From contig NC_052511.1 of assembly GCF_014356525.2 (NCBI RefSeq), positions 35,741,121 to 35,805,120 of the forward strand: 64,000 nt of DNA, given 5' to 3'. The position numbers and the translations under genes were made by a program. Positions 1 through 8,290 of this stretch are shown in pieces. Origin of the DNA: Nilaparvata lugens. Lineage: Eukaryota; Arthropoda; Insecta; Hemiptera; Delphacidae. The notes beneath the pieces were generated by a model that saw only the letters and a list, made by a program, of their open reading frames with translations, was not told the DNA's origin and searched no databases. The stretch's first letter is position 1. Each line of letters begins with the position of its first letter.

Positions 1-487
1 GAACTAATCTGTCTAGTTGTGATGACCAGTTTTTGGTTCCATGTTCAGTTAAATATCTATAAATTTTTGCTTTAAGTGTTCTATTAAACCTTTCAACTAT
101 GGAGGCTTTCTTATCAGTAAAAACATGATAATGTTTAATACTATATCTATCTAATAATGCTTTAACTTTTAAATTAAAGAATTCTGTTCCTTGATCTGTT
201 TGGAACAGCTTAACTCCTTTATTTTTAGAAATAATTGGCTCGAGAGCGTTAAATACAGATTGGCTTGTCTTGTCTTTTAATGGTACACAATATGCAAATT
301 TTGAAAAACAATTAATAACAGCTAAGATATATTTGTAACCCTTATTAAAACGTGATAAACTTGTCATCTCAATGAGATCGGCTTGAAGCAAGTCTTTTTC
401 ACTTTTCAACTCATATTTGCGAGTGGGATAGTTCACACGCGGCACGCTATGAAGCTCTAAAGCTAACTTAGATCTAATAATATTCAT
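1..487 (-). CDS. Polinton/Maverick-type DDE integrase, partial (C-terminus beyond window)
   Basis: This is the integrase that would insert the element's linear DNA into the host genome. Reading down from the ATG at 485-487, the frame is open to position 1. All three catalytic acidic residues of the retroviral-type rve core are visible: Asp in QADLIEM, Asp in QTDQGTEF, and Glu in SIVERFNRTLK, about 33 residues after the second Asp. The ERFNRTLK block is characteristic of Polinton integrases. The C-terminal part, often with a chromodomain, is off the window. The start is uncertain: the frame stays open upstream to a TGA at 533-535, and the N-terminal zinc-binding region expected before the core is missing. 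The gene is therefore either 5'-truncated or short at the N-terminus. It lies just downstream of the polymerase on the same strand. Confidence 0.85.
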   Translation of the reverse strand, partial: MNIIRSKLALELHSVPRVNYPTRKYELKSEKDLLQADLIEMTSLSRFNKGYKYILAVINCFSKFAYCVPLKDKTSQSVFNALEPIISKNKGVKLFQTDQGTEFFNLKVKALLDRYSIKHYHVFTDKKASIVERFNRTLKAKIYRYLTEHGTKNWSSQLDRLV

Positions 488-548
488 GATATTTACAACA
501 GTCAAATCAAAATCAGTGGTGTTGGATGGTTGTCATGGCACATACTGA

Positions 549-3500
549 TCAATCATTTAGAGTGTTGAGACTATAATGACCGAAAGGGAGAGTATCAACA
601 CCATTCTCAGCAATATACCTCTTATCATCATAAGGGCTCAAACAGATTTTTGCGCATTCAACCTGGTACATGGTGTGATTATACGATCTTAACATATTAA
701 ATTTTTCTACATGTTCACTACGTTCAAACAATGATTTCATATATAAATTAAAATTAAGCTTTCTACATTTTACTCCGCTCTGTACACCCTTTGCTATACA
801 TTTATTTACAAGTTCTTCATTCTCGTTACAAACTAAATATGAGTAAAGTTTGGATCTAAGTCCGAGAAATCTATGGACAGGCTTTGACCCGGTCTCATCC
901 TTGAACTTTCCTACAACTTTATTCCTCTCCATGGAAAAGCAAGGGTGGGAAGGTGGATAGTTAGAAGTATCGAAAAGGGTCAAATTTTCTCTAATCAACT
1001 GATACACATCTTCGACTTTAAGGTTAAGAAGAAAACTGTCGGTGTCAGTCATGCACAATTCTATACGATCCCACGGTATAATTTTTTGTAATTTACAATA
1101 GAAAAAATCGTACATATGGAATTTACTCAACTCCAGTACACTGAAGCCGGAATAGACAGGCTTGTTCATTTTAAGTTCCAACTTACGAGAGAAAACCGCG
1201 ATCACGTTCGGACTAATTATTTGCCAGCGTTTACATAGCGGGTTTGAAATGTACTTATCTAACCGTTTTTCATCCGTGATAATTTTAACATTCATTTGCT
1301 TACGACTACTCTGTATCGTTTTACCAAAAATTAAGTTACAACAGGCCTTAAAGAAGGATATTTCAAATTTATTTTTCGCGTTCTGTCTATTCCGGATATT
1401 AAAGTCGATGTAGCTTTTCAGCCAGGGAGATTGGGAAAAGCTAATGACGCGATGCACTTTCAATAATTTCAAACCGAGCTGGAGGTAGAGCTTTAAATTG
1501 ATATAGTGAACAATGTACTTTTCACGGTCGAAAAGTGTGTTCATGAGCTTTTTGGTTCCAGTTTGACCGTTCTCATTTGTTTGGTAGTTCGACAGCAATT
1601 CGCGCGGGGGCGTTTGGTGGAGAGGGGCGAGGGGGAAGCTCGCATGCTTATCATGCAACTCTTGGGGGTACTTGAGATCGCATTCTATTATATACCCGGT
1701 TTCTGAATTGCTGTCCAAATTCGCGAAATCAAGGCTGGAAATTTCTTCCTCTGAGAGGAATTTGAAATTTCCAACAGGCAAGCTTCGGCTCATAGCTTCC
1801 GAGTATAAACTGTTTGCATCGATATAAAGCAGATAATTAGACGGTTTTGAAGGATCGTATGTTTCGGGTAGATGTTTGTTATTCGCCTCACAATAACGTT
1901 TACCGATAAATGAGACCCCGCCTCTCATTCCCGCCTCAAACATAAGATGCATGTCCGGATGTGTTAGTAATTCCAGTTCGACTTTAGTGTGTTTCAGCAT
2001 GCAATTCCAGGTGAAGTGGGCAAGGGAAACAAAATGGGTCACATCGAGGCCATATGAGCTAAAAAGCGTAGACCTCATGGATTCAAAAACTACCGCTAAT
2101 AGCATTACGTCCAAACATAAATAAAAATCGTGATATTCACCCAGATTTTTCAGCTTGAATGTTGAGAACACTCTTTGCGCATGCTCATATTCTTCGCGAG
2201 ACAAAGGTGTATCAGTTAAGTCGTTATGAAAACATTCAATGGGGGGAAGCGATGTTTCCGCGAATTTTTCGGGACAGCTCATGTACGAGTAGGGATATAC
2301 TCCTTTCTTCAACAAGAGCTGTCTGTGTTCGCGAGGTGGATCATCAAACACCGAAAATAATCGTTCGAACTTCTTTTCCATATCTGTACTCTCTACCAAA
2401 TTACGCACCAATACTTCCAAGGATTCAGACATAAACTTGTAGGAATCTAAAAATTTAATTTTGCCTACTGAAAGTGTCAAAAATCTCTCTGACGTATTTG
2501 CGATGCAGGAAATTTCTTTTTTACATTTACCGAGCGATTTTAGAATAAAATGCGAATCAAAACCGGAGAAATTATGAAAATAACACGATATGTACTCCGG
2601 AGTACGAGCTGTTAAATTACAAGAAACATGTGCCGCACACAAGTAATTACCGGTTTCATGCGCGTGGTGACGACATTTAATATCGCTGTCTAAAAACGGT
2701 TCAGCACAAAGCCCGCAGTTTACTGAATTTTGAAATTCACGCTCTTGACTCTCGGATAAAGCTTGCATCGGAATTTCTCGTTTCATATCCTCATACAAAA
2801 TGTCACCGAGATCTGTAATTTCCTGAAGAAATTTCTCCATGATTTTTTCGTCTAAACTACTCGATCTATGGAGTACAGGTCCGTGAGCGATTTCGCCGTT
2901 AACATCGATAACAACGAAACAATACCCGCAGGGAATATGTCGCGCCGTTTTCTTTGTGTAACTACGAGTAATTTCATCAGAATCGGAATCATCATCATCA
3001 TCATTATCGATATTAACAACGTATGTTTCTAAATCCGCGTAAATGGTGTACTTTTTCTTCAACGTCGCGCCTAGTTTCTTGAATTTAATTGTCTCTCCGC
3101 GTTTAGGATATGAAACGCGCTGAGATTCAAACTTGGAACAAAGTTCCACATGTTTCAACAAATTTGCTTTACCATCACAATTCTTAGATTTGTTCGATGT
3201 GAACCGGTGAAAACAGAAATTACAAACATGTACTTGACCGTGGGATTTTGAAAGGTGGGAGAGAAGACGAGATAGCCCGTTTTTCCCGTTCGCGGTATTT
3301 ACTAAACAGAAATGAGTTTTTCCTGCATCGCCTTTTAGCATTAAAAGATTAATTTGGTGTTTACGCGTGCGGAAAATGCTTGTACGGAAGGGGAAAAACT
3401 TTTTGTTGTCGTATGCGATGACGTGAATTGCAATGTCCGGATTGAGTATTTCAAATTTCTTAATATCGCGTGTCGTCACCGGGAAATTTACACCTCGCGT

Positions 3501-4115
3501 ATTAAGTGTGTGAGCAAACTTGCTCAAATACTTTACACTTAAGTTCGAGTTCCTTGGCTTCTGATGGAAATACGCGAGCACTGACCATAAAAAGCATTTT
3601 TCGTCAGAGAGATTTTTCACATTTATAATACAATTTTTGTTTTTCAAAAACTGGGGTGTCTGAATGAAACTGGATGTGTATATAGGATTAAATTTAATCA
3701 CGTTCACATCCAGTGATTCAATTTTCTTTAGCACCCATCCACTCCCATATCTTACAAAATTTTCAAAAGATGAGAGAATTTTTCTCACGGCTAACATGAA
3801 ATGCTCATTAAACTCTTCATAGTTCTCAAGCACATTTAGTGCTATGTTGGAGTAACTATGTAGATTTATTAGAGATGAGACAGAGTCACCAACCTGCTTG
3901 TCATCCATCACCACTAATTTATACAGCAAAACGTTGAGGACGATGAACCATTTAACATTGCCATCATAGCGTGCGGCATGTTCCCTAATTATATCGAAAA
4001 CTCGACGTTTCGAGCTCTCGAGCACGCTGGTGATGTCGATATCCTCCTCATCGAGGCTGATGCGATGACGGACTGCTGCGGAATTGATCCCACGAAGTCT
4101 GCGTTCCCTCGGCAT
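549..4115 (-). CDS. Protein-primed family B DNA polymerase of a Polinton/adintovirus-like element
   Basis: A single open frame of 1188 residues from an ATG. It would replicate the element's linear DNA by protein priming. Exonuclease motifs: Exo I ADLET (Asp361/Glu363), Exo II HNFSGFD (to Asp520), Exo III around Tyr661-Asp669. Polymerase motifs: A YIDANSLYSEAM (Asp766), B KACCNLIFGKT (923-932), C MTDTDS (Asp1024/Asp1026). A Lys-x-Tyr type block, SKLYSY, follows. Before Exo I there is a C-x2-C...H-x3-C finger (298-326). Between Exo I and II a Cys/His cluster (467-500) resembles the HNH/endonuclease VII-like insert of related polymerases. An acidic Asp/Glu run follows Exo I. No catalytic residue is missing and there is no internal stop, so the gene is intact and probably young. 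It is convergent with nothing, shares its strand with the integrase, and is divergent from the BIR gene. Confidence 0.93.
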   Translation of the reverse strand: MPRERRLRGINSAAVRHRISLDEEDIDITSVLESSKRRVFDIIREHAARYDGNVKWFIVLNVLLYKLVVMDDKQVGDSVSSLINLHSYSNIALNVLENYEEFNEHFMLAVRKILSSFENFVRYGSGWVLKKIESLDVNVIKFNPIYTSSFIQTPQFLKNKNCIINVKNLSDEKCFLWSVLAYFHQKPRNSNLSVKYLSKFAHTLNTRGVNFPVTTRDIKKFEILNPDIAIHVIAYDNKKFFPFRTSIFRTRKHQINLLMLKGDAGKTHFCLVNTANGKNGLSRLLSHLSKSHGQVHVCNFCFHRFTSNKSKNCDGKANLLKHVELCSKFESQRVSYPKRGETIKFKKLGATLKKKYTIYADLETYVVNIDNDDDDDSDSDEITRSYTKKTARHIPCGYCFVVIDVNGEIAHGPVLHRSSSLDEKIMEKFLQEITDLGDILYEDMKREIPMQALSESQEREFQNSVNCGLCAEPFLDSDIKCRHHAHETGNYLCAAHVSCNLTARTPEYISCYFHNFSGFDSHFILKSLGKCKKEISCIANTSERFLTLSVGKIKFLDSYKFMSESLEVLVRNLVESTDMEKKFERLFSVFDDPPREHRQLLLKKGVYPYSYMSCPEKFAETSLPPIECFHNDLTDTPLSREEYEHAQRVFSTFKLKNLGEYHDFYLCLDVMLLAVVFESMRSTLFSSYGLDVTHFVSLAHFTWNCMLKHTKVELELLTHPDMHLMFEAGMRGGVSFIGKRYCEANNKHLPETYDPSKPSNYLLYIDANSLYSEAMSRSLPVGNFKFLSEEEISSLDFANLDSNSETGYIIECDLKYPQELHDKHASFPLAPLHQTPPRELLSNYQTNENGQTGTKKLMNTLFDREKYIVHYINLKLYLQLGLKLLKVHRVISFSQSPWLKSYIDFNIRNRQNAKNKFEISFFKACCNLIFGKTIQSSRKQMNVKIITDEKRLDKYISNPLCKRWQIISPNVIAVFSRKLELKMNKPVYSGFSVLELSKFHMYDFFYCKLQKIIPWDRIELCMTDTDSFLLNLKVEDVYQLIRENLTLFDTSNYPPSHPCFSMERNKVVGKFKDETGSKPVHRFLGLRSKLYSYLVCNENEELVNKCIAKGVQSGVKCRKLNFNLYMKSLFERSEHVEKFNMLRSYNHTMYQVECAKICLSPYDDKRYIAENGVDTLPFGHYSLNTLND

Positions 4116-4216
4116 GATACTGAAAAAACAAAAGAATAATGATCAGGATGGCATAGCCAATTAATAGTATGTGTAAAGGAATGTAATTCACAATCAGTTG
4201 TGAATTGGCATTCACG
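4116..4216. promoter_or_regulatory. Divergent promoter region between polymerase and BIR gene
   Basis: Only 101 bp separate the two divergent start codons, so both promoters must overlap here or sit inside the genes. The stretch is AT-rich. It contains a perfect inverted repeat, AATTCACAA / TTGTGAATT, at 4185-4193 and 4198-4206, just upstream of the BIR gene ATG at 4217. Such a dyad could be a protein-binding site or a transcript hairpin; which one is not visible from sequence. No clear TATA box was seen. Confidence 0.5.
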
Positions 4217-4843
4217 ATGTTATCACAAGGACAGATAATGTTACATGAAAGATTGAGATTATTAACATTCGATAAAAAATGGACAAAAACTAGTCAGAAT
4301 TTGTCGGCAGAAAATATGGCGAAAGACGGTTTTGTATTCGCAAGTGAACCGGATATTGTGCGCTGCGTATTTTGTTCAGTTTGTATAGGAGATTGGGAGC
4401 AAAATGATGTTGTAGCCAACGAACATGCAAAGTTTAGCCCGAACTGTAGAAGGAAAGGAAATATAACAATTGAAGAGGAGAATTACGATAATAATATTCT
4501 ACGATTATATGAAGAAAGATATTTATCATTTACTAATATGCCAGAAGATTCATCCGTCCAAGGAGAGTACTTTGAAAAACTACCTCCACACCATCTACAT
4601 TGTGACTTTTGTAAATCATTACGCAATAAAGCAGAGTATTTTGCGAGAAATGGTTATTTCTTACATAAAAATCCATTATATCTGCAATGTGTCTATTGTA
4701 AATATATTATCGGTGAACCAACTGAAAAAGTAATTCATTTACCGTTTTGTTTATACGATGAGTGTGAGAAAGAAGAGCGGGGCTTGGATGTTCCGGATAT
4801 ATCATATTCTAAAGATAAATCGCATGCATGCAGTATATTGTAG
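4217..4843 (+). CDS. BIR-domain protein, viral IAP-like (inhibitor of apoptosis)
   Basis: 208 residues from the first in-frame ATG at 4217; the frame is open slightly upstream but without an ATG. The first BIR zinc site fits the family spacing exactly, C-x2-C-x16-H-x6-C (Cys50, Cys53, His70, Cys77), preceded by the typical RLLTFDKKW helix and an NMAKDGF turn. A second, shorter BIR-like module follows (Cys158, Cys161, His174, Cys178; spacing x2-x12-x3), preceded by AEYFARNGYF. No C-terminal RING finger is present, so a ubiquitin-ligase role is unlikely. BIR proteins bind caspases or pro-apoptotic IAP antagonists, and baculoviruses use them to delay host cell death. Here it lies 101 bp from the polymerase in divergent orientation, which suggests it is cargo of the virus-like element rather than a host gene. 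Confidence 0.85.
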   Translation: MLSQGQIMLHERLRLLTFDKKWTKTSQNLSAENMAKDGFVFASEPDIVRCVFCSVCIGDWEQNDVVANEHAKFSPNCRRKGNITIEEENYDNNILRLYEERYLSFTNMPEDSSVQGEYFEKLPPHHLHCDFCKSLRNKAEYFARNGYFLHKNPLYLQCVYCKYIIGEPTEKVIHLPFCLYDECEKEERGLDVPDISYSKDKSHACSIL

Positions 4844-4847
4844 AAGG

Positions 4848-4950
4848 TTTTTTCTCCTCGGAGGAGAAAACCTGTCCTCGGAGGAGAAAAATAGTCATCG
4901 GAGGAGAAAACCTCTCCTCGGAGGACTATTTTCCTCCTCAGAGGATAAAA
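4848..4950. repeat. 20-bp-period array of short palindromes after the BIR gene
   Basis: Five cores of the form TCCTC-G-GAGGA or close variants are centred at about 4860, 4880, 4900, 4920 and 4940, exactly 20 bp apart. The best copies extend to arms TTCTCCTC / GAGGAGAA around one central base. The array starts only a few bases after the stop codon at 4841-4843. It could be a transcript-end hairpin array, a binding-site array or a replication-slippage product. Confidence 0.8.
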
Positions 4951-4974
4951 TCAAAGTAAAACTGTACTTACATG

Positions 4975-5424
4975 TAGTGCTTGATGGTGCGTGAATCTCC
5001 TCGAGTGTAGATAGCAGGCTACAGGTGTAGATAGCAGGATACAGGTGTAGATGATTATGCTATGATTGATTCCTCTCAGGTGACCACCCTATGATTCCTC
5101 TCAGCTGTGTTGTCTCGACGAGAGCTCAACTGGTTATGAGGTTCGGAACTCGAGTTGAGAGGTGAGAAAATGCTGTGAAAACAATGAAATATTTAATAAC
5201 TGAATCGAGAAATGCTATTCCTCTATGTTGTGAAATATTTAATAACTGAATCGAGAATGCTATTCCTCTATGGGTTGAAATATTTATTAGAAATAGAGTG
5301 CTATAAAGTACAATAAATTATCGGTAGAGTGTGCTTTTCATAATAATAATAATAAGCTAGAGCAAGGTAATCTGTTGGTAGTCATCTTGTCTTTGCTGAT
5401 ACAACATCAAGCTAGTGTACTGAG
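4975..5424. repeat. Short direct repeats in the Polinton-side intergenic region
   Basis: Three copies of AGGTGTAGAT / GTGTAGATAGCAGG lie at about 5005-5055, two copies of ATGATTCCTCTCAG-like sequence at 5065-5105, and a ~46-bp unit beginning TGAAATATTTAATAACTGAA is repeated about twice at 5185-5285. No coding potential was seen. The sequence immediately precedes the 103-residue ORF. Confidence 0.65.
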
Positions 5425-5736
5425 ATGGATAATGTGTTTGGTGTGGAGAACAAGTCTTCAGATTCGAGCGTTCAATTCATTATAGATAGACATTTTAATC
5501 AATTAAGTGAATACCATTCTGTTCCTTTAGAAAAAATGAGATATCAATATAAATTAAGTGAACTCTTGGACACGCACCTAGATATATTGGCACAGTTAGC
5601 AGAAAAAGGATGGACAAATCTACAATATTTAACTTTTGTGAGAGATTATGAAAAATTAGGTTCTTGCTTCCATGTTGAAGGATCTAACATTGATTTGAAT
5701 TATAAAATTAGAATCATGGGTTTTATTGGGGCGTAG
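5425..5736 (+). CDS. Unrecognised small ORF (103 residues)
   Basis: An ATG-initiated frame of 103 residues with mixed, non-repetitive composition, unlike the low-complexity open frames elsewhere in the window. It is rich in Leu, Tyr, Asp and Glu, with no membrane segment or signal peptide. Predicted helical stretches include EKMRYQYKLSELLDTHLDIL. I do not recognise the family. Its fifteen-residue start (MDNVFGVENKSS) shares the VENKSS block and about 14 bases with the start of the frameshifted ORF at 6744. It lies on the same strand as the BIR gene, about 0.6 kb downstream, so it may be another cargo gene of the Polinton-like element. It may also be spurious. Confidence 0.4.
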   Translation: MDNVFGVENKSSDSSVQFIIDRHFNQLSEYHSVPLEKMRYQYKLSELLDTHLDILAQLAEKGWTNLQYLTFVRDYEKLGSCFHVEGSNIDLNYKIRIMGFIGA

Positions 5737-6128
5737 AATAAATTCTAGCAGGTGAAGTCTCATGCTGAGTTCTAGACGAGATTTTTTTTTTTCGTCTTCT
5801 AACACATGGATGCTATTCGAAAAATGATCGTGTGTGGGATACTTACAATCTGATAACGATCTGGGAGCACGTGTTGTTGGGGAGAAATTCGAATTTTTTT
5901 TTTCGCCTTGTACCACGCTCTCGCTCGCACGTGCCTGGAACAGAGAGAGAAACGTATGCTATATAAACAGAAGTGATGAGAGGAAAATGTAGGGAGAGGA
6001 AAATGATGAGAGGAAGAAGCAGATGAAGAGGAAGTTGGTGTTTGGGGCACGACCCTGAGGTTGGCGGGGGAGAGGAGGAGGAGTCAATCTGCTCACAAAC
6101 AAAGGTCAGTTTCAACAAATATTATTAA
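5737..6128. other. Intergenic, homopolymer and GA-rich, no gene seen
   Basis: T-runs near 5785 and 5895 and a GA-rich stretch at 5940-6080. The minus-strand open frames here come from the GA-rich composition. Nothing else was recognised. Confidence 0.5.
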
Positions 6129-6199
6129 CTTGTATGTGTACAGATTTTTTTATAAAACAATCGATCATTGGAAAAAAAAAATCTGTACACATACAAGTC
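6129..6199. repeat. Inverted repeat (hairpin), ~24-bp arms
   Basis: CTTGTATGTGTACAGATTTT on the left is mirrored by AAAATCTGTACACATACAAG on the right, with about 20 bases between the arms. The arms match perfectly apart from the length of the T/A run. Confidence 0.85.
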
Positions 6200-6232
6200 T
6201 TTGATTATTATTATTTGATAGCAAAGAATTAT

Positions 6233-6600
6233 TGTTTAAAGTAATCACTCATGCATAAATTATTTGATCTGAATATTATTTGAACTGATTAGAGATACAA
6301 TTGGATTACAAGATATTAGTGTTAAAAGTAATCGCTCATGCATAAATTATTTGATAGCAAGGAAATATTATTTGAACTGATTAGAGATACAATTGAATTA
6401 CAAGATATTAGTGTTAAAAGTAATCGCTCATGCATAAATTATTTGATAGCAAGGAAATATTATTTGAACTGATTGGAGATACAATTGGATTACAAGATAT
6501 TAGTGTTAAAAGTAATCGCTCATGCATAAATTATTTGATAGCAAGAAAATATTATTTGAACTGATTAGAGATACAATTGAATTACAAGATATTAGTGTTG
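6233..6600. repeat. Tandem repeat, ~92-bp unit, four copies
   Basis: Units marked by GTTAAAAGTAATCGCTCATG begin at about 6233 (diverged), 6321, 6413 and 6505, so the spacing is 88, 92 and 92 bp. Copies 2-4 are nearly identical. No open frame runs through the array. Confidence 0.9.
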
Positions 6601-6743
6601 GCAGATTCTGCAATTACTCACTTTGAGATTGTGTAGTGAATCTATTGATCAAGTTCTCTAGTATGATTTGACAAATCTGATCTGATGATAATCTGAAACA
6701 AATAAGACACTTATCAAATATTTTTCAACAGAAACGTGCTGCA

Positions 6744-7107
6744 GTGGAGAACAAGTCATCACTTGTCACCCTGATGAAGGAAGTGCAGAGGGCAGAGGAG
6801 GATGAGAGGAGGGAGATGGACTCTGTTCAACTCATCAATCAGCCTGCACCCAAACCCTGGGTGCCACTGAGAGAGTTGAAAGAGGATGTACCCTACCCCA
6901 TTATCAGCGCAAGGGAGCATACCAATAAACACGGTCGGTGTGTAATTTTAAAAATAAGGAATGCAGGAAGCAAATCTACCTCAAAGATTTGCTTCCTGCA
7001 TTAGCAGAGAAAAAATAGAACATTTTAACATCAACTGTAAAAATTATGTGTTGGTAGTAACACATAAGTCGGTAAATTGGTCGGATATAAAAATTGTTAA
7101 AGCTTAA
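6744..7107 (+). pseudogene. Frameshifted small ORF, tentative OB-fold/SSB-like protein of the element
   Basis: The first frame (6744-7004) is charged and then contains PWVPLRELKEDVPYPIISAR and TKHGRCVILKI. This pattern resembles small OB-fold-like proteins found near Polinton-like polymerases; I am recalling it, not matching it to a named domain. That frame stops at 7002 after a tail that looks like noise. A second frame, open from about 6967 to the stop at 7105-7107, carries LPQRFASCISREKIEHFN and YVLVVTHKS, which looks like the missing C-terminal half. The break coincides with a perfect hairpin at 6959-7003. There is no ATG at 6744 (the codon is GTG). A pyrimidine-rich tract ending in CAACAG just upstream could be a splice acceptor, so the 5' exon may lie elsewhere. 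An AATAAA at 7172-7177 could serve as poly(A) signal. Confidence 0.45.
6959..7003. repeat. Perfect hairpin at the frameshift point
   Basis: AATGCAGGAAGCAAATCT and its exact reverse complement AGATTTGCTTCCTGCATT are separated by about 7 bases. The right arm sits where the reading frame of the small ORF switches, which suggests a template-switch mutation copied one arm from the other. Confidence 0.85.
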
Positions 7108-7120
7108 CAATTTTTATATC
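7084..7120. repeat. Perfect hairpin, 17-bp arms, over the stop codon
   Basis: GATATAAAAATTGTTAA at 7084-7100 and TTAACAATTTTTATATC at 7104-7120 are exact reverse complements with a 3-base spacer. The stop codon of the second frame of the small ORF (7105-7107) lies at the turn. Confidence 0.9.
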
Positions 7121-7212
7121 TGTATACATATGACCTATGTGTTACGAATTGTATGTATGTGTGAATAGTTGAATAAAATGTGTGCATATTTGATAAAAAA
7201 TTGTTTTCAATT

Positions 7213-7324
7213 CTTACCTGTTGTTGACGATGTTGATAAGTTCGTAATGAATATCACACAGAAGAAATGGTTCAGCTGCTCTGTTGTGAATGATAATTTA
7301 AATAAGGTGAGCAGCTCTTTTATA
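7213..7324 (-). promoter_or_regulatory. Possible minus-strand promoter with TATA box and first-exon splice donor
   Basis: On the minus strand TATAAAAG (7317-7324) is followed about 100 bases later by CAACAG|GTAAG (7213-7223), a consensus-like 5' splice site. No ATG lies between them, so the exon would be a non-coding leader. The polymerase gene is the nearest minus-strand gene, 3 kb downstream. Linking the two is inference only. Confidence 0.3.
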
Positions 7325-7797
7325 GTTTGTTGTGAGCATGCTCAGTAGAGTTACCGCTAGAGGCACACAGCTGTGCAGGCAAGCGCTCGCCCCCTCCTTC
7401 TCGTGCTCCCACAGATGTGGGTGGGCGCACCTCCCCCTTTTCAAATCACATTCACCTTTTCAGATTCTTATCTATATTCTTATCATTCAAGCAATGTTAT
7501 AAGCACATAGCAATCTGATACATGCATAAATCTTGTAAAAGGTTGACATATTATGAGAGAGAGTGAACGATATGTTGTTTCAGTCTACACCTCTGTGATT
7601 GATTGTATAAACACTTGTGTGAGAGAGAGAAGTACAGACCTATAGTTTTCACCCTAGACATTTTTGACTATATCGATAAATCTTGAAAAAGGTTGTTTGA
7701 AGTAACTTTAACGACTAAACACTTGTCACATAAATCGATTTTTTCATGTAACGGTTTTCGATGTAGGAGTTAATGGGGTTAGCAAGGGACCTCACAG
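7325..7797. other. Intergenic, no gene seen
   Basis: A short GC-richer stretch around 7360-7435 is followed by AT-rich sequence with GAGAGA runs. No repeat or gene was recognised. Confidence 0.4.
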
Positions 7798-8290
7798 GGA
7801 GCAGAGTAATATGGATTCACTTTAATCTGTCACCAAGGGAATTTTTCCCTCTCATCTATACTGGGAGAGAATTTCTCAATTGATTCTTATCTCCTTTCGG
7901 AAAGGGTGCGGGAAAGAGATGTCATGAGTAAAAGAAGGAGATCTCTATCTCTTGAGCCTGTCATCAATCCATTGGAGCGAAATGGATTCACTTCAATTTG
8001 TCACTATAGCATTAGATGTAGAAATATGAATTCACTTTAATTTGACACCAAAGGAATTTCTCAAAGTGAGTCTGCCATCATAGCAATATGGATGCACTTC
8101 AATTTGTCAGTATAGCATTAGATGTAGAAATATGAATTCACTTTAATTTGACACCAAAGGAATTTTTCCCTCTCAAGAGATTTTTTCCCCCACATCTTTA
8201 GGATTCACCTCAATCTGTCAGCATAGCATTAGATGTAGAAATATGGATTCACTTCAATTTGACAGTAGACAGAGGGAATTTTTCCTCCTA
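7798..8290. repeat. Degenerate tandem repeats with TTCACTTYAATYTGTCA blocks
   Basis: Blocks of the form GGATTCACTTCAATTTGTCA, TAGCATTAGATGTAGAAATA and TTTGACACCAAAGGAATTT recur at about 7983, 8090 and 8203, roughly 110 bp apart. The TTCACTTYAATYTGTCA core is close to one arm of the ~90-bp hairpin repeats found later in the window, so this array may have grown from such a copy. Confidence 0.6.
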
